Positions 1 to 5,951 of a DNA stretch of 5,951 nt are shown here, piece after piece. The translations under genes were made by a program, and so were the position numbers. Under the pieces are notes generated by a model. The model ran no database searches, was not told the DNA's origin, and saw nothing but the letters and a program-made list of their open reading frames with translations. How positions within the stretch are numbered: position 1 is the stretch's first letter; every line of letters begins with the position of its first letter. Origin of the DNA: Paludibacter sp. (GTDB lineage Bacteria; Bacteroidota; Bacteroidia; Bacteroidales; Paludibacteraceae); the NCBI GenBank assembly GCA_028705705.1, contig JAQWCZ010000131.1:1-5951 (forward strand), written 5' to 3'.

Positions 1-158
1 TACGCTCTTATTTCCCTGATTACTCAAAAAAATATGAATTGACGTGGTATAATGTTTCTTTCCCTTTTCTTATTATCTTGTATTATACTACTTTTCGTCT
101 TGTCATTGCTTTATCATTTCAAAGATCACGCTTCTTATTGCACATTTCCTCTCGAAAT
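1..158 (-). other. Leader region of a leftward transcript; no gene seen
   Basis: This stretch lies downstream of the leftward promoter at 165-196 and contains no convincing coding region. The minus-strand ATG codons at 143-145, 115-117 and 104-106 each reach a stop within about ten codons. No tRNA-like arm or rRNA start was recognised. It is probably the untranslated leader of a gene beginning left of position 1; the identity of that gene cannot be seen. Confidence 0.4.
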
Positions 159-164
159 GGACTG

Positions 165-196
165 CAAAATTAGTCGGTTTATTTGAATCTGCCAAA
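165..196 (-). promoter_or_regulatory. Bacteroidota-type promoter reading leftward
   Basis: On the minus strand TTTG (193-196) is followed by 20 nt and then TAATTTTG (165-172), with CA after it. This fits the primary sigma-factor consensus of Bacteroidota, a -33 TTTG and a -7 TAnnTTTG about 19-21 nt apart. Transcription would start near 158 and leave the window leftward. It lies about 65 nt past the end of lipB, so it more likely serves the next minus-strand gene than the mtgA-lipB pair. Confidence 0.6.
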
Positions 197-261
197 TAAT
201 ATTTCAAAATTTGACAAAGAAAAATCAATCCTGAATATTATCGTTCTGATAATGTGAACAG

Positions 262-930
262 TTAGATAGAAAACTTTTTTTGAAAAATTTCCAGTAATGC
301 TGCTTTCACCCTGTTTATATCCTGTTTTTCGCCTAATTCTTTCTCAAGTGAAGTTACTCCTTTGTCGGTAAAACCACACGGATTAATATGTACGAAGTAA
401 CTTAAATCTGTATTTATGTTTAATGCAAATCCATGCATGGTTACATACCGGGAACTTCTGACTCCTATGGCGCAAATTTTTCTTGCATGTTTAGAACCTG
501 TATCCAACCAGACTCCGGTTGCTCCTTCCATTCTCTCCGACTCAATATTATATTGTTGTAACAATTCAATAATACAGGTTTCAATTCTGTGGATGTATTC
601 CTTTAATCCGATTCCAAAATTTGCAAGATCTAAAATGGGATATCCCACAATTTGTCCAGGACCATGATAGGTAATGTCTCCGCCTCGGTTGGTATGCACA
701 AATTGTGCATTGTTAGCTTGTAATTGTATGTAATTCAACTACAAATTCTGTTCATCTCCGCTTTTCCCAAGGGTGTACACATGCGGATGCTCACAAAAAA
801 TCAGGTAATTTTCTGTCTCAAGTTCCTGAGTCTTGCGGGTTATAGTTTCCGCAAAAATAGTCTCCTGCTCTTTCCATGCCTGATTGTATTCTATTAATCC
901 CCAATCAACAGGTTTAATTATTTTGTTCAT
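262..930 (-). pseudogene. lipB: Octanoyltransferase LipB, interrupted by one in-frame amber codon
   Basis: LipB moves the octanoyl group from acyl carrier protein to lipoyl domains, the first step of lipoate assembly on 2-oxoacid dehydrogenases and the glycine cleavage system. The ATG at 928-930 opens a 63-residue segment containing HPHVYTLGKSGDEQNL, typical of the LipB N-terminal half. A TAG at 739-741 follows, and the same frame continues for 158 more codons to a TAA at 262-264. The downstream part carries RGGDITYHGPGQ, KICAIGVR with the catalytic lysine, and HINPCG with the catalytic cysteine (about residues 151 and 185 of the joined protein). Joined length is about 222 residues, normal for the family, and no frameshift is needed. 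The codon after the TAG is TTG, which could in principle restart translation, but that product would lack the N-terminal third. The start overlaps the mtgA stop (ATGA). A TTG-to-TAG change, a sequencing error, or readthrough could each explain the stop; the family identity is secure. Confidence 0.88.
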
Positions 931-1658
931 TTTCTCTTTTTATTCTTAATATTATTGTCAGGTTTGTTAAAATCAACCCGGGGAATTTTATTCATCAAAA
1001 CCATAATTTGTTCTTTTCTACGTTGTATATAGGAAGAAGGACGAACCGGACTAAATCTGCGGGGATTAGGAAGACAGACTGCTATCAGGGCTGATTGTGA
1101 TCTACTTAATTCCGAAGCATTTTTCCCAAAATATTCTAATGCTGCTGCTTCAACACCATATATTCCATCACCAATTTCAATTACATTTAGATACACTTCC
1201 ATAATCCTTTCTTTTGACCAGAATAGTTCAATCAAGACCGTAAAATAAGCCTCTAGTCCTTTACGAAAATAAGAGCGTTTATTCCAGAGAAACACATTTT
1301 TAGCTGTTTGCTGGGAAATTGTGCTGCCTCCTTTTATCCTCTTGCCTTTCTGATTATGTTGCCAGGCTTTTTTTATATCATCAAAAGAAAAACCATTGTG
1401 TTCCATAAACAAATTATCTTCAGATGCAACGACAGCCTGCACCATGTGTGAAGATATTTTATCAATGGGCACCCATTTTTTACTATTTTTAGGCATTTCC
1501 CCATCAACAATAGCTTCAACCGAACGAATAAGCATCAATGGAGTTATGTACACAGGCACAAACCGAAGCACAATAATCCAACCAATCGAAATAACAAAGA
1601 ATAAAATGATGATGTTACGTATAATACGCAAAAACTTACCCCAAAGATTTTTTTTCAT
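927..1658 (-). CDS. mtgA: Monofunctional biosynthetic peptidoglycan transglycosylase (GT51)
   Basis: This enzyme polymerises lipid II into glycan strands at the outer face of the inner membrane without a transpeptidase domain. The 243-residue product has a short basic N-terminus, one membrane anchor at about residues 12-32, and a complete GT51 domain. Visible family motifs are EDNLFMEHNGF (79-90, catalytic Glu80), KGGSTISQQTAKN (109-121), RKGLE (132-136), KERIMEVYLN (149-158, with Glu154 of the conserved ExYLN) and GVEAAALEYFGK (168-179). The length is normal for MtgA and there is no penicillin-binding domain. The tail is Lys/Asn-rich. The ATG at 1656-1658 gives the right cytoplasmic head before the anchor; no Shine-Dalgarno sequence precedes it, as is usual in Bacteroidota. 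Its TGA overlaps the lipB ATG, so the two are probably co-transcribed. The terminator at 1704-1734 implies its own promoter in the roughly 50 nt upstream, where no clear consensus match was found. Confidence 0.95.
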   Translation of the reverse strand: MKKNLWGKFLRIIRNIIILFFVISIGWIIVLRFVPVYITPLMLIRSVEAIVDGEMPKNSKKWVPIDKISSHMVQAVVASEDNLFMEHNGFSFDDIKKAWQHNQKGKRIKGGSTISQQTAKNVFLWNKRSYFRKGLEAYFTVLIELFWSKERIMEVYLNVIEIGDGIYGVEAAALEYFGKNASELSRSQSALIAVCLPNPRRFSPVRPSSYIQRRKEQIMVLMNKIPRVDFNKPDNNIKNKKRK

Positions 1659-1703
1659 AAGTGTATAACTGCTATTATGAATTTCTCAGACAAAAAAGAG
1701 ATT

Positions 1704-1734
1704 AAAAAAACTCCTTTGCCGGATAGCAAAGGAG
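1704..1734 (-). terminator. Rho-independent terminator of the pseudouridine synthase gene
   Basis: A perfect 9-bp inverted repeat, CTCCTTTGC (1711-1719) and GCAAAGGAG (1726-1734), encloses a 6-nt loop. On the minus strand it is followed directly by seven T residues (1704-1710). It begins about 27 nt after the TAA at 1761-1763. It separates the synthase gene from mtgA, which is on the same strand. Confidence 0.88.
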
Positions 1735-1760
1735 CCCTCTAAATTTTGCACCGGAAGTCA

Positions 1761-3029
1761 TTATTCGTATGCTCCCATTTTAAGCATATTCACTTCTCTT
1801 TCTGACAGGAAGCGAAATTTTCCTCGTGGCAGATTTTTTTTTGTAAGACCGGCAAAGAAAACGCGATCCAAGCGTACAACCTTATATCCTAACTTTTCAA
1901 AAATCCGACGGACCACCCTGTTTTGTCCAGAATGAATTTCAATTCCTATCTGTCTGAAATCATCATCCTTGATAAAATTCAGTGCATCCGCAGCAACTTT
2001 CTCTTCATCCAACATTACACCTGCTAATACAGATTCGAAATCAGGAATCTCGAGTGGTTTATCCAGTGTTACATGATAAATTTTCTTTTTATCATATTTT
2101 GGATGCGTCAGACGTGAAGCCAGGTCACCGTCATTAGTCAGCAGCAATACACCCGTGGTATTCCGGTCAAGACGGCCAACAGGATAAATTCGTTCACTGC
2201 AAGCATTCTTAACCAAATCCAGTACTGTCCTTCGTTCGTGTGTGTCTTCAGCAGTCGTAACTGTATCTTTCGGTTTATTTAAAAGTATATAAACTTTTCT
2301 TTCAGAACGCACCAACTGATTGTGAAACATCACTTTATCCGAATGCATCACTTTCACACCCATTTCTGTAACCACTTCCCCGTTCACAGTTATCACGCCT
2401 GCTTTGATAAATTCGTCTGCTTCGCGACGAGAACAAATACCTGCATTCGCGAGAAATTTATTCAAACGAACAGGTTTGGTGTAATCTATTTCGTTTCTGC
2501 GATACTCAAGCTGTTTTTTCTTGCTGTATTTAGCATTTGGGTTGTAGTCAGATGTTCTAATCCTAGGTCGACGGCTACTGTCCTGATTATCAAATCTGGT
2601 TTCAATATAGTTACCTTTGGCGGAATCACCCTGCTTTTTCACAGAAAATCGGGGTCTGCTACCGGTAGGTTTAAACCTGGGACGACCACCCTCACTTCTT
2701 TCAGAAGAATAAGATCTGTTTTCATTTTTATCTGAAGAATATGGTCTGTTTCCACTTCTTTCAAAAGGTCTTCCTTCTCTTTGAAATGAATTATCCCTAT
2801 TTTCATAACTTCTTCTTTCGAAGGAATTTCTGTTTTCTTCTCTTTTTTCAAAATTCGGTTTGAATGAAGGATAATCTTCGTCTCTTGACTGATTTTGTGG
2901 GTACTTTGCTGCACCTCTTGTACCTTTCAGTATTGATTTAACATCGCGTTTTTCATACGGTTTACCATCACGGCTGGCACCAGTACCCGATCTCCTCGGA
3001 TTACCCTGCCAATTCTCATTGTTTGTCAT
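1761..3029 (-). CDS. rluB: RsuA/RluB-family rRNA pseudouridine synthase with long disordered N-terminus
   Basis: The product converts a uridine in ribosomal RNA to pseudouridine. Residues about 186-235 form an S4 RNA-binding domain (RLNKFLANAGICSRREADEFI). The catalytic domain spans about 245-410, with YPVGRLDRNTTGVLLLTND containing the catalytic Asp288, followed by KKKIYHV and SGQNRVVRRIFEKLGYKV. Residues 1-180 are an extension with no recognisable fold, rich in Arg, Ser, Asn, Glu, Lys and Pro, including a 10-residue tandem repeat (NRPYSSDKNE, NRSYSSERSE at 94-113). At 422 residues it is well above the usual 230-300 for this family; the excess is all in that extension. The ATG at 3027-3029 is chosen because the extension is in frame throughout and a good promoter lies just upstream. 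The target could be 23S (RluB-like) or 16S (RsuA-like) rRNA; the sequence does not decide this, so the symbol is provisional while the family is firm. Confidence 0.9.
   Translation of the reverse strand: MTNNENWQGNPRRSGTGASRDGKPYEKRDVKSILKGTRGAAKYPQNQSRDEDYPSFKPNFEKREENRNSFERRSYENRDNSFQREGRPFERSGNRPYSSDKNENRSYSSERSEGGRPRFKPTGSRPRFSVKKQGDSAKGNYIETRFDNQDSSRRPRIRTSDYNPNAKYSKKKQLEYRRNEIDYTKPVRLNKFLANAGICSRREADEFIKAGVITVNGEVVTEMGVKVMHSDKVMFHNQLVRSERKVYILLNKPKDTVTTAEDTHERRTVLDLVKNACSERIYPVGRLDRNTTGVLLLTNDGDLASRLTHPKYDKKKIYHVTLDKPLEIPDFESVLAGVMLDEEKVAADALNFIKDDDFRQIGIEIHSGQNRVVRRIFEKLGYKVVRLDRVFFAGLTKKNLPRGKFRFLSEREVNMLKMGAYE
2691..2751 (-). repeat. Imperfect 30-bp tandem repeat inside the pseudouridine synthase gene
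   Basis: Two adjacent units with a 30-bp period, well matched at 2703-2721 and 2733-2751, encode the 10-residue repeats NRPYSSDKNE and NRSYSSERSE in the disordered N-terminal extension. Related Arg/Ser/Tyr/Phe-rich pieces flank them. A multiple of three bases keeps the reading frame, which fits expansion by slippage or unequal recombination. Confidence 0.6.
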
Positions 3030-3067
3030 TGTGTTAACTAAATTATAAAATGTAATAATTGAACTTG

Positions 3068-3098
3068 CAAATATCGGAATAATTCTTGATTCTGCAAA
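3068..3098 (-). promoter_or_regulatory. Promoter of the pseudouridine synthase gene
   Basis: On the minus strand TTTG (3095-3098) is followed by exactly 19 nt and GATATTTG (3068-3075), then CA. This matches the Bacteroidota consensus TTTG-N19-TAnnTTTG except for the first base of the -7 box. Transcription would begin near 3061, giving a leader of roughly 30 nt before the ATG at 3027-3029. Confidence 0.55.
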
Positions 3099-3128
3099 AC
3101 GTTTTTTTCACTCTGTACCAGCACATTC

Positions 3129-3154
3129 ACACATAAGTCGTCACTTAAATGTGT
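3129..3154. repeat. Imperfect inverted repeat upstream of the pseudouridine synthase promoter
   Basis: ACACATAAGT (3129-3138) pairs with ACTTAAATGTGT (3143-3154) around the tetraloop CGTC, giving a 10-bp stem with a 2-nt bulge. It lies about 30 nt upstream of the -33 element at 3095-3098. It could be a regulator site or a hairpin in a longer leader, but a chance palindrome in AT-rich DNA is also possible. It has no adjoining T-tract strong enough to call a terminator. Confidence 0.3.
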
Positions 3155-3292
3155 TTATATTTGATTTTATACCTAGATATTTCATGCAAAAATATAAATT
3201 TTAAAAATTATAATTGTAAAAGAATTCTGATAAATAGTAGATTTTCTGACATTTTAAAGAATATTTGGTTTTCCAATTTTTTAAAATAAAAA

Positions 3293-3320
3293 TTTGTATT
3301 GAATAATTATTGTAATTTTG
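3293..3320 (+). promoter_or_regulatory. Probable promoter of the 3394 gene and rarA
   Basis: TAATTTTG (3313-3320) is a perfect match to the Bacteroidota -7 box TAnnTTTG. A TTTG at 3293-3296 stands 16 nt upstream, slightly closer than the usual 19-21 nt, so the -33 assignment is weaker. It would give a leader of about 65 nt before the ATG at 3394. Confidence 0.4.
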
Positions 3321-3393
3321 TAGTTTATCAGTAGAAGTTTATTTTTTGAATTTTCATTATCATATTCAATAATGTTAACAAAATCTGAATATC

Positions 3394-3876
3394 ATGGAAG
3401 AACAAACAAAAGAAACAGGTTGTTGTCCGAAATTTAATCCGGAGCCCTGGGAAGACAAGGTTTTAAATTGGGAAAATAAACGTTTCATCAAAGACAAAGT
3501 GAAATGTTTTTTTTACATGCCACTCAATTTCGGTCAGGTGATGCAGAAATTAGACAAAAAAATCAAGGCGGCCGGAGCTCAGATGCCAGATTATTTATGC
3601 CTCTCTGATCATCCTTCAAAATGGAGAATGGATATTTACCTTGAGGTTGATAGAGAAGTAAAAGAGGTGGAAAATGTTTTCTTATCGGGGAAATATTATG
3701 TAAAGGTATATGAAGGGAACTTCAATGAAACAGAAAAATGGTGTAAAGATTATGCTGAAAAAACAAAGGAAAAAGGTTTTAAAACAGGCAAAATGTACAT
3801 GTGGTATACCACTTGCCCCAAATGTGCTAAGGTTTATGGAAAAAATTATGTAGCAATTATTGCAGAAATTATATAA
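3394..3876 (+). CDS. Cysteine-rich protein of probable GyrI-like small-molecule-binding fold
   Basis: The function is not known. The 160-residue product has no signal peptide or membrane segment and should be cytoplasmic. Its second half (about residues 78-160) alternates strands and helices, with SGKYYVKVYEGNFNETEKWC resembling the 'aGkya...h.G.y' pattern of GyrI-like ligand-binding domains. It closes with YTTCPKCAKVYGKNYVAIIA. Similar proteins are, from memory, common in Bacteroidota and Firmicutes and often carry the uninformative label 'hydrolase'; no hydrolase active site is visible here. Seven cysteines are present, including a CC pair (10-11) near the N-terminus and a CPKC (141-144), suggesting metal binding or a redox pair. 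The ATG at 3394-3396 sits about 75 nt after a TAnnTTTG promoter box. rarA follows after 8 nt, so the two probably share a transcript, though this alone does not imply a shared function. The coding call is firm; the fold is a tentative pattern match. Confidence 0.85.
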   Translation: MEEQTKETGCCPKFNPEPWEDKVLNWENKRFIKDKVKCFFYMPLNFGQVMQKLDKKIKAAGAQMPDYLCLSDHPSKWRMDIYLEVDREVKEVENVFLSGKYYVKVYEGNFNETEKWCKDYAEKTKEKGFKTGKMYMWYTTCPKCAKVYGKNYVAIIAEII

Positions 3877-3884
3877 AATAACAC

Positions 3885-5153
3885 ATGCAACCCCTTGCTG
3901 AACGGTTACGTCCAACAACTTTAGATGAATACATCGGCCAAAAACACTTGGTTGGTGATAAGGCTATTTTGCGCCAGATGATAGAATCTGGGCATCTTGC
4001 ATCTTTTATTCTGTGGGGACCGCCCGGTGTGGGAAAAACGACTCTCGCCAGGATTATTGCCAAGCAGCTCGACCGACCGTTTTACACCCTGAGTGCTGTC
4101 TCATCCGGGGTAAAAGATGTGCGTGAAGTAATTGAAAAAGCCAAATCTAATCGATTATTTGCTCTGGGAAAAAGTCCGATTTTATTTATTGATGAAATTC
4201 ACCGCTTCAGTAAATCCCAGCAGGATTCACTACTTGGCGCTGTTGAAAATGGTACGGTGACCTTGATCGGCGCCACAACCGAGAATCCGTCTTTCGAGGT
4301 CATTACCCCCCTACTCTCCCGTTGTCAGGTATATGTGCTGAAAGCACTTACAAATGAAGATTTACTTGAATTGCTTAACCGGGCCATTACAAGCGATCCT
4401 GAACTGAATAAATTGACGATTTGCATAGATGAAACTGAAGCTATTTTACGTTTTGCCGGGGGCGATGCACGCAAACTACTCAATATAATAGAACTGGTAT
4501 GTTCGGCTGATCAGAAAAGTGAGATACATATCAACAATCAGGTTGTAACCGATAAACTCCAGCAAAACCCGATGGCCTATGACAAAAACGGAGAAATTCA
4601 TTACGATATTATCTCCGCTTACATTAAATCCATCCGGGGAAGCGATCCCGATGCCGCTATTTACTGGTTGGCACGTATGATTGCCGGAGGAGAAGATCCT
4701 AAGTTCATTGCTAGACGTTTATTAATTTCAGCAGCAGAAGATATCGGATTGGCTAATCCTAATGCATTGTTGCTTGCAAATGCCTGTTTCGATGCCCTAC
4801 AAAAAATCGGTTGGCCGGAAGGCAGAATTATATTAGCAGAAACAACTATTTATCTGGCTTCTTCTCCCAAAAGCAATTCAGCCTATCTGGCAATTGATGA
4901 TGCTCTTGCTCTGGTCGAGAGAACAGGAAATTTGCCGGTTCCGTTGCATCTGCGTAACGCACCGACCAAGCTGATGAAAGAGCTGAATTACGGCACGAAC
5001 TACAAATATTCACACGATTATCCCAATCATTTTGTAGCGCAACAATTCCTTCCGGATGAAATTATCAAAGAAAGTATCTGGAAAGTACAGGAAAACCAAG
5101 CAGAAAAAAAGCTCGGAGACTGGCTCCGAGCTTTATGGAAAAACAGGTATTGA
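3885..5153 (+). CDS. rarA: Replication-associated recombination protein RarA (MgsA), AAA+ ATPase
   Basis: RarA (MgsA; WRNIP1/Mgs1 in eukaryotes) is a clamp-loader-like ATPase acting at stalled replication forks with SSB. The 422-residue product is of usual family length and complete. It starts with the characteristic [22 protein letters not shown]. Walker A is GPPGVGKT (45-52), Walker B is ILFIDEIH (99-106), sensor 1 lies in [10 protein letters not shown] (127-136), the arginine finger is Arg146 in LSRCQV, and sensor 2 is GDARKLLN (193-200). The C-terminal part (about 250-415) is the MgsA tetramerisation region, with [23 protein letters not shown] and [15 protein letters not shown]. The ATG at 3885 aligns with the expected N-terminus and lies 8 nt after the preceding stop. 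The last codons overlap a hairpin with a minus-strand T-tract (5104-5134), apparently the terminator of the convergent gene. The stop codons of the two genes are 8 nt apart. Confidence 0.97.
   Translation: MQPLAERLRPTTLDEYIGQKHLVGDKAILRQMIESGHLASFILWGPPGVGKTTLARIIAKQLDRPFYTLSAVSSGVKDVREVIEKAKSNRLFALGKSPILFIDEIHRFSKSQQDSLLGAVENGTVTLIGATTENPSFEVITPLLSRCQVYVLKALTNEDLLELLNRAITSDPELNKLTICIDETEAILRFAGGDARKLLNIIELVCSADQKSEIHINNQVVTDKLQQNPMAYDKNGEIHYDIISAYIKSIRGSDPDAAIYWLARMIAGGEDPKFIARRLLISAAEDIGLANPNALLLANACFDALQKIGWPEGRIILAETTIYLASSPKSNSAYLAIDDALALVERTGNLPVPLHLRNAPTKLMKELNYGTNYKYSHDYPNHFVAQQFLPDEIIKESIWKVQENQAEKKLGDWLRALWKNRY
5104..5134 (-). terminator. Rho-independent terminator of the GIN-domain gene, inside rarA
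   Basis: A perfect 11-bp stem is formed by AAAGCTCGGAG (5108-5118) and CTCCGAGCTTT (5124-5134) with a 5-nt loop. Read on the minus strand it runs into an uninterrupted T-tract (complement of 5104-5110). It begins about 27 nt after the stop of the GIN-domain gene at 5162-5164. On the plus strand the hairpin is followed by only three T residues and lies before the rarA stop, so it should act mainly leftward. It is encoded within rarA codons for [11 protein letters not shown]. Confidence 0.75.
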
Positions 5154-5161
5154 TTTGTCAA

Positions 5162-5951
5162 TCAATTGATGCTGATTGATGAACCTCCTGATTTATATTG
5201 CTTTACATAAAACGGTTTTCTTTCGGTACTAAAATGACTGGCTCCACTCACATCAACAATTAACGAGTCCGACACATTGGCTTCGATTTTACTTGCACCC
5301 AGACCAAATAACTTTGCATTTTTCACTAACAAGTCATCCGCCTCCAGTTGAGAAACGCCGGATACATCTGCATTGAGTTTATAAGCATGTCCATCTAATT
5401 CTGCTTTTGATGCTCCGGTAAGATAAACACTTAAATCCTGTGCAACACGCACATCCAGATTTGCCTTACTCACACCTGATAACTCAATTTTCATATTCTC
5501 AGCAGATATTTTCCCAAAAGAATTAACTGCACAGGCTCCACTGGCAACTATTTCAGATACATTTCTTGCAGAAATGCGGACTTTTGCCGGACTGTTTACA
5601 TGCAATTTTCTAGTATATATTTTTAGTATTCCCCGATCATCCACTTCTGTAATCAGATAAGGTAACAAGGACGGTCGACTACTTAGCTGAATAGATTGTA
5701 TAGAATCTTGAATCAGTTCTACTTCGATATTACCTGAAATTTCCATTCCGTTGAATGGTTGTACGGTTCGAATTTCATCTATAAACTCTTCATCTTCATC
5801 TGACCAATAAATTTCAAAATTATCAAAGTTACCTTTACCAAAATTAATAATGGTTTTAGCACTGAGTCCGGCAAACATGAAAATGCCTACGAACCACAAT
5901 ATCACCATAATCCAGCTAAAGGCTCCGGAGCGTTCCCTTTTCCCGGTTATA
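5162..5951 (-). CDS. Membrane-anchored head-GIN (DUF2807-like) domain protein, 5' end outside window
   Basis: The molecular function is unknown. The frame has an internal ATG at 5906-5908, but it is open for 14 further codons to the window edge (reading ITGKRERSGAFSWI before that Met), and the ATG falls inside a hydrophobic membrane segment. The true start is therefore probably beyond 5951 and this is the C-terminal part of a longer protein. In order there is a basic cytoplasmic stretch, a membrane helix (SGAFSWIMVILWFVGIFMFAG), an acidic linker rich in Asp/Glu, and a GIN domain over about 200 residues. The latter starts with VQPFNGMEISGNIEVELIQ and shows six coils spaced 18-21 residues, marked ASGACAV, LSGVSKA, LTGASKA, VSGVSQL, GLGASKI and VSGASHF, as in a right-handed beta-helix. 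The missing part may be a PspC-type region, since PspC plus head-GIN arrangements occur in Bacteroidota; this is inference. It ends with TGA at 5162-5164, convergent with rarA. Confidence 0.85.
   Translation of the reverse strand, partial: ITGKRERSGAFSWIMVILWFVGIFMFAGLSAKTIINFGKGNFDNFEIYWSDEDEEFIDEIRTVQPFNGMEISGNIEVELIQDSIQSIQLSSRPSLLPYLITEVDDRGILKIYTRKLHVNSPAKVRISARNVSEIVASGACAVNSFGKISAENMKIELSGVSKANLDVRVAQDLSVYLTGASKAELDGHAYKLNADVSGVSQLEADDLLVKNAKLFGLGASKIEANVSDSLIVDVSGASHFSTERKPFYVKQYKSGGSSISIN

Larger units (their letters stand above)
3030..3393. other. Divergent AT-rich intergenic region
   Basis: This 364-nt region separates the leftward pseudouridine synthase gene from the rightward gene at 3394. 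It holds a promoter for each direction (3068-3098 minus, 3293-3320 plus) and an imperfect inverted repeat at 3129-3154. A second TAnnTTTG-like box on the minus strand (TATTTTTG, 3187-3194) lacks a good upstream partner. No coding region or structured RNA was recognised. Confidence 0.6.

Noticed and set aside
39..53. TTGACG followed by TATAAT resembling an E. coli-type promoter
   Set aside because: The two boxes are only 3 nt apart instead of about 17, and Bacteroidota do not use this consensus.
237..253. ATTATC/GATAAT inverted repeat after the lipB stop, a possible terminator
   Set aside because: The stem is only 6 bp, AT-rich, and no T-tract follows it directly on the minus strand.
1396..1668. 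Plus-strand open frame of 90 codons opposite mtgA
   Set aside because: It is antisense to conserved GT51 motifs and resembles no known protein.
2322..2735. Plus-strand open frame of 137 codons opposite the pseudouridine synthase gene
   Set aside because: It lies wholly antisense to a well-supported gene, and its translation shows no family motif and the composition of a shadow frame.
3141..3194. TATTTTTG box followed by a 14-codon minus-strand reading frame (MKYLGIKSNINTFK)
   Set aside because: There is no proper -33 partner, the ATG is too close to the box for a normal transcript start, and so short a frame is expected by chance.
5158..5179. TCAATCA/TGATTGA hairpin between rarA and the GIN gene as a rightward terminator
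   Set aside because: The stem is 7 bp and AT-rich with no T-tract after it on the plus strand.

Overview
The window looks like a chromosomal housekeeping segment from a member of the Bacteroidota, most likely the Bacteroidales. The DNA is AT-rich and start codons lack clear Shine-Dalgarno sequences. Two good matches to the Bacteroidota promoter (TTTG, then about 19-20 nt, then TAnnTTTG) are visible. LipB, MtgA, RarA and the GIN-domain protein all read like Bacteroidota versions of their families. These are judgements from recalled family patterns, not database searches.

Layout, left to right. Positions 1-261 hold no gene; they contain a near-ideal leftward promoter and a leader that runs out of the window. 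Positions 262-1658 (minus strand) hold an mtgA-lipB pair joined by an ATGA stop/start overlap. mtgA encodes an intact monofunctional peptidoglycan glycosyltransferase. lipB, for octanoyltransferase, is interrupted by one in-frame TAG at 739-741, with the rest of the frame and all catalytic residues intact. A strong rho-independent terminator (1704-1734) separates this pair from the upstream minus-strand gene at 1761-3029. That gene encodes an RsuA/RluB-type rRNA pseudouridine synthase with a disordered, Arg/Ser/Asn/Glu-rich N-terminal extension of about 180 residues. A 364-nt AT-rich divergent intergenic region (3030-3393) carries promoters for both directions.

Rightward, a 160-residue cysteine-rich protein of probable GyrI-like fold is followed after 8 nt by rarA (replication-associated recombination AAA+ ATPase). 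Convergent to rarA, with 8 nt between the stop codons, is a minus-strand gene for a membrane-anchored head-GIN (DUF2807-like) beta-helix protein. Its reading frame stays open through the right edge, so its N-terminus is missing. Its likely terminator is a perfect 11-bp hairpin with a T-tract lying inside the 3' end of the rarA coding sequence.

The genes serve cell wall synthesis (mtgA), protein lipoylation (lipB), rRNA modification (rluB), replication-fork maintenance (rarA) and the envelope (GIN protein). No mobile element, CRISPR array, tRNA or rRNA gene was seen, and no obviously new multi-gene system. The observation most worth checking is the single amber codon in an otherwise perfect lipB.
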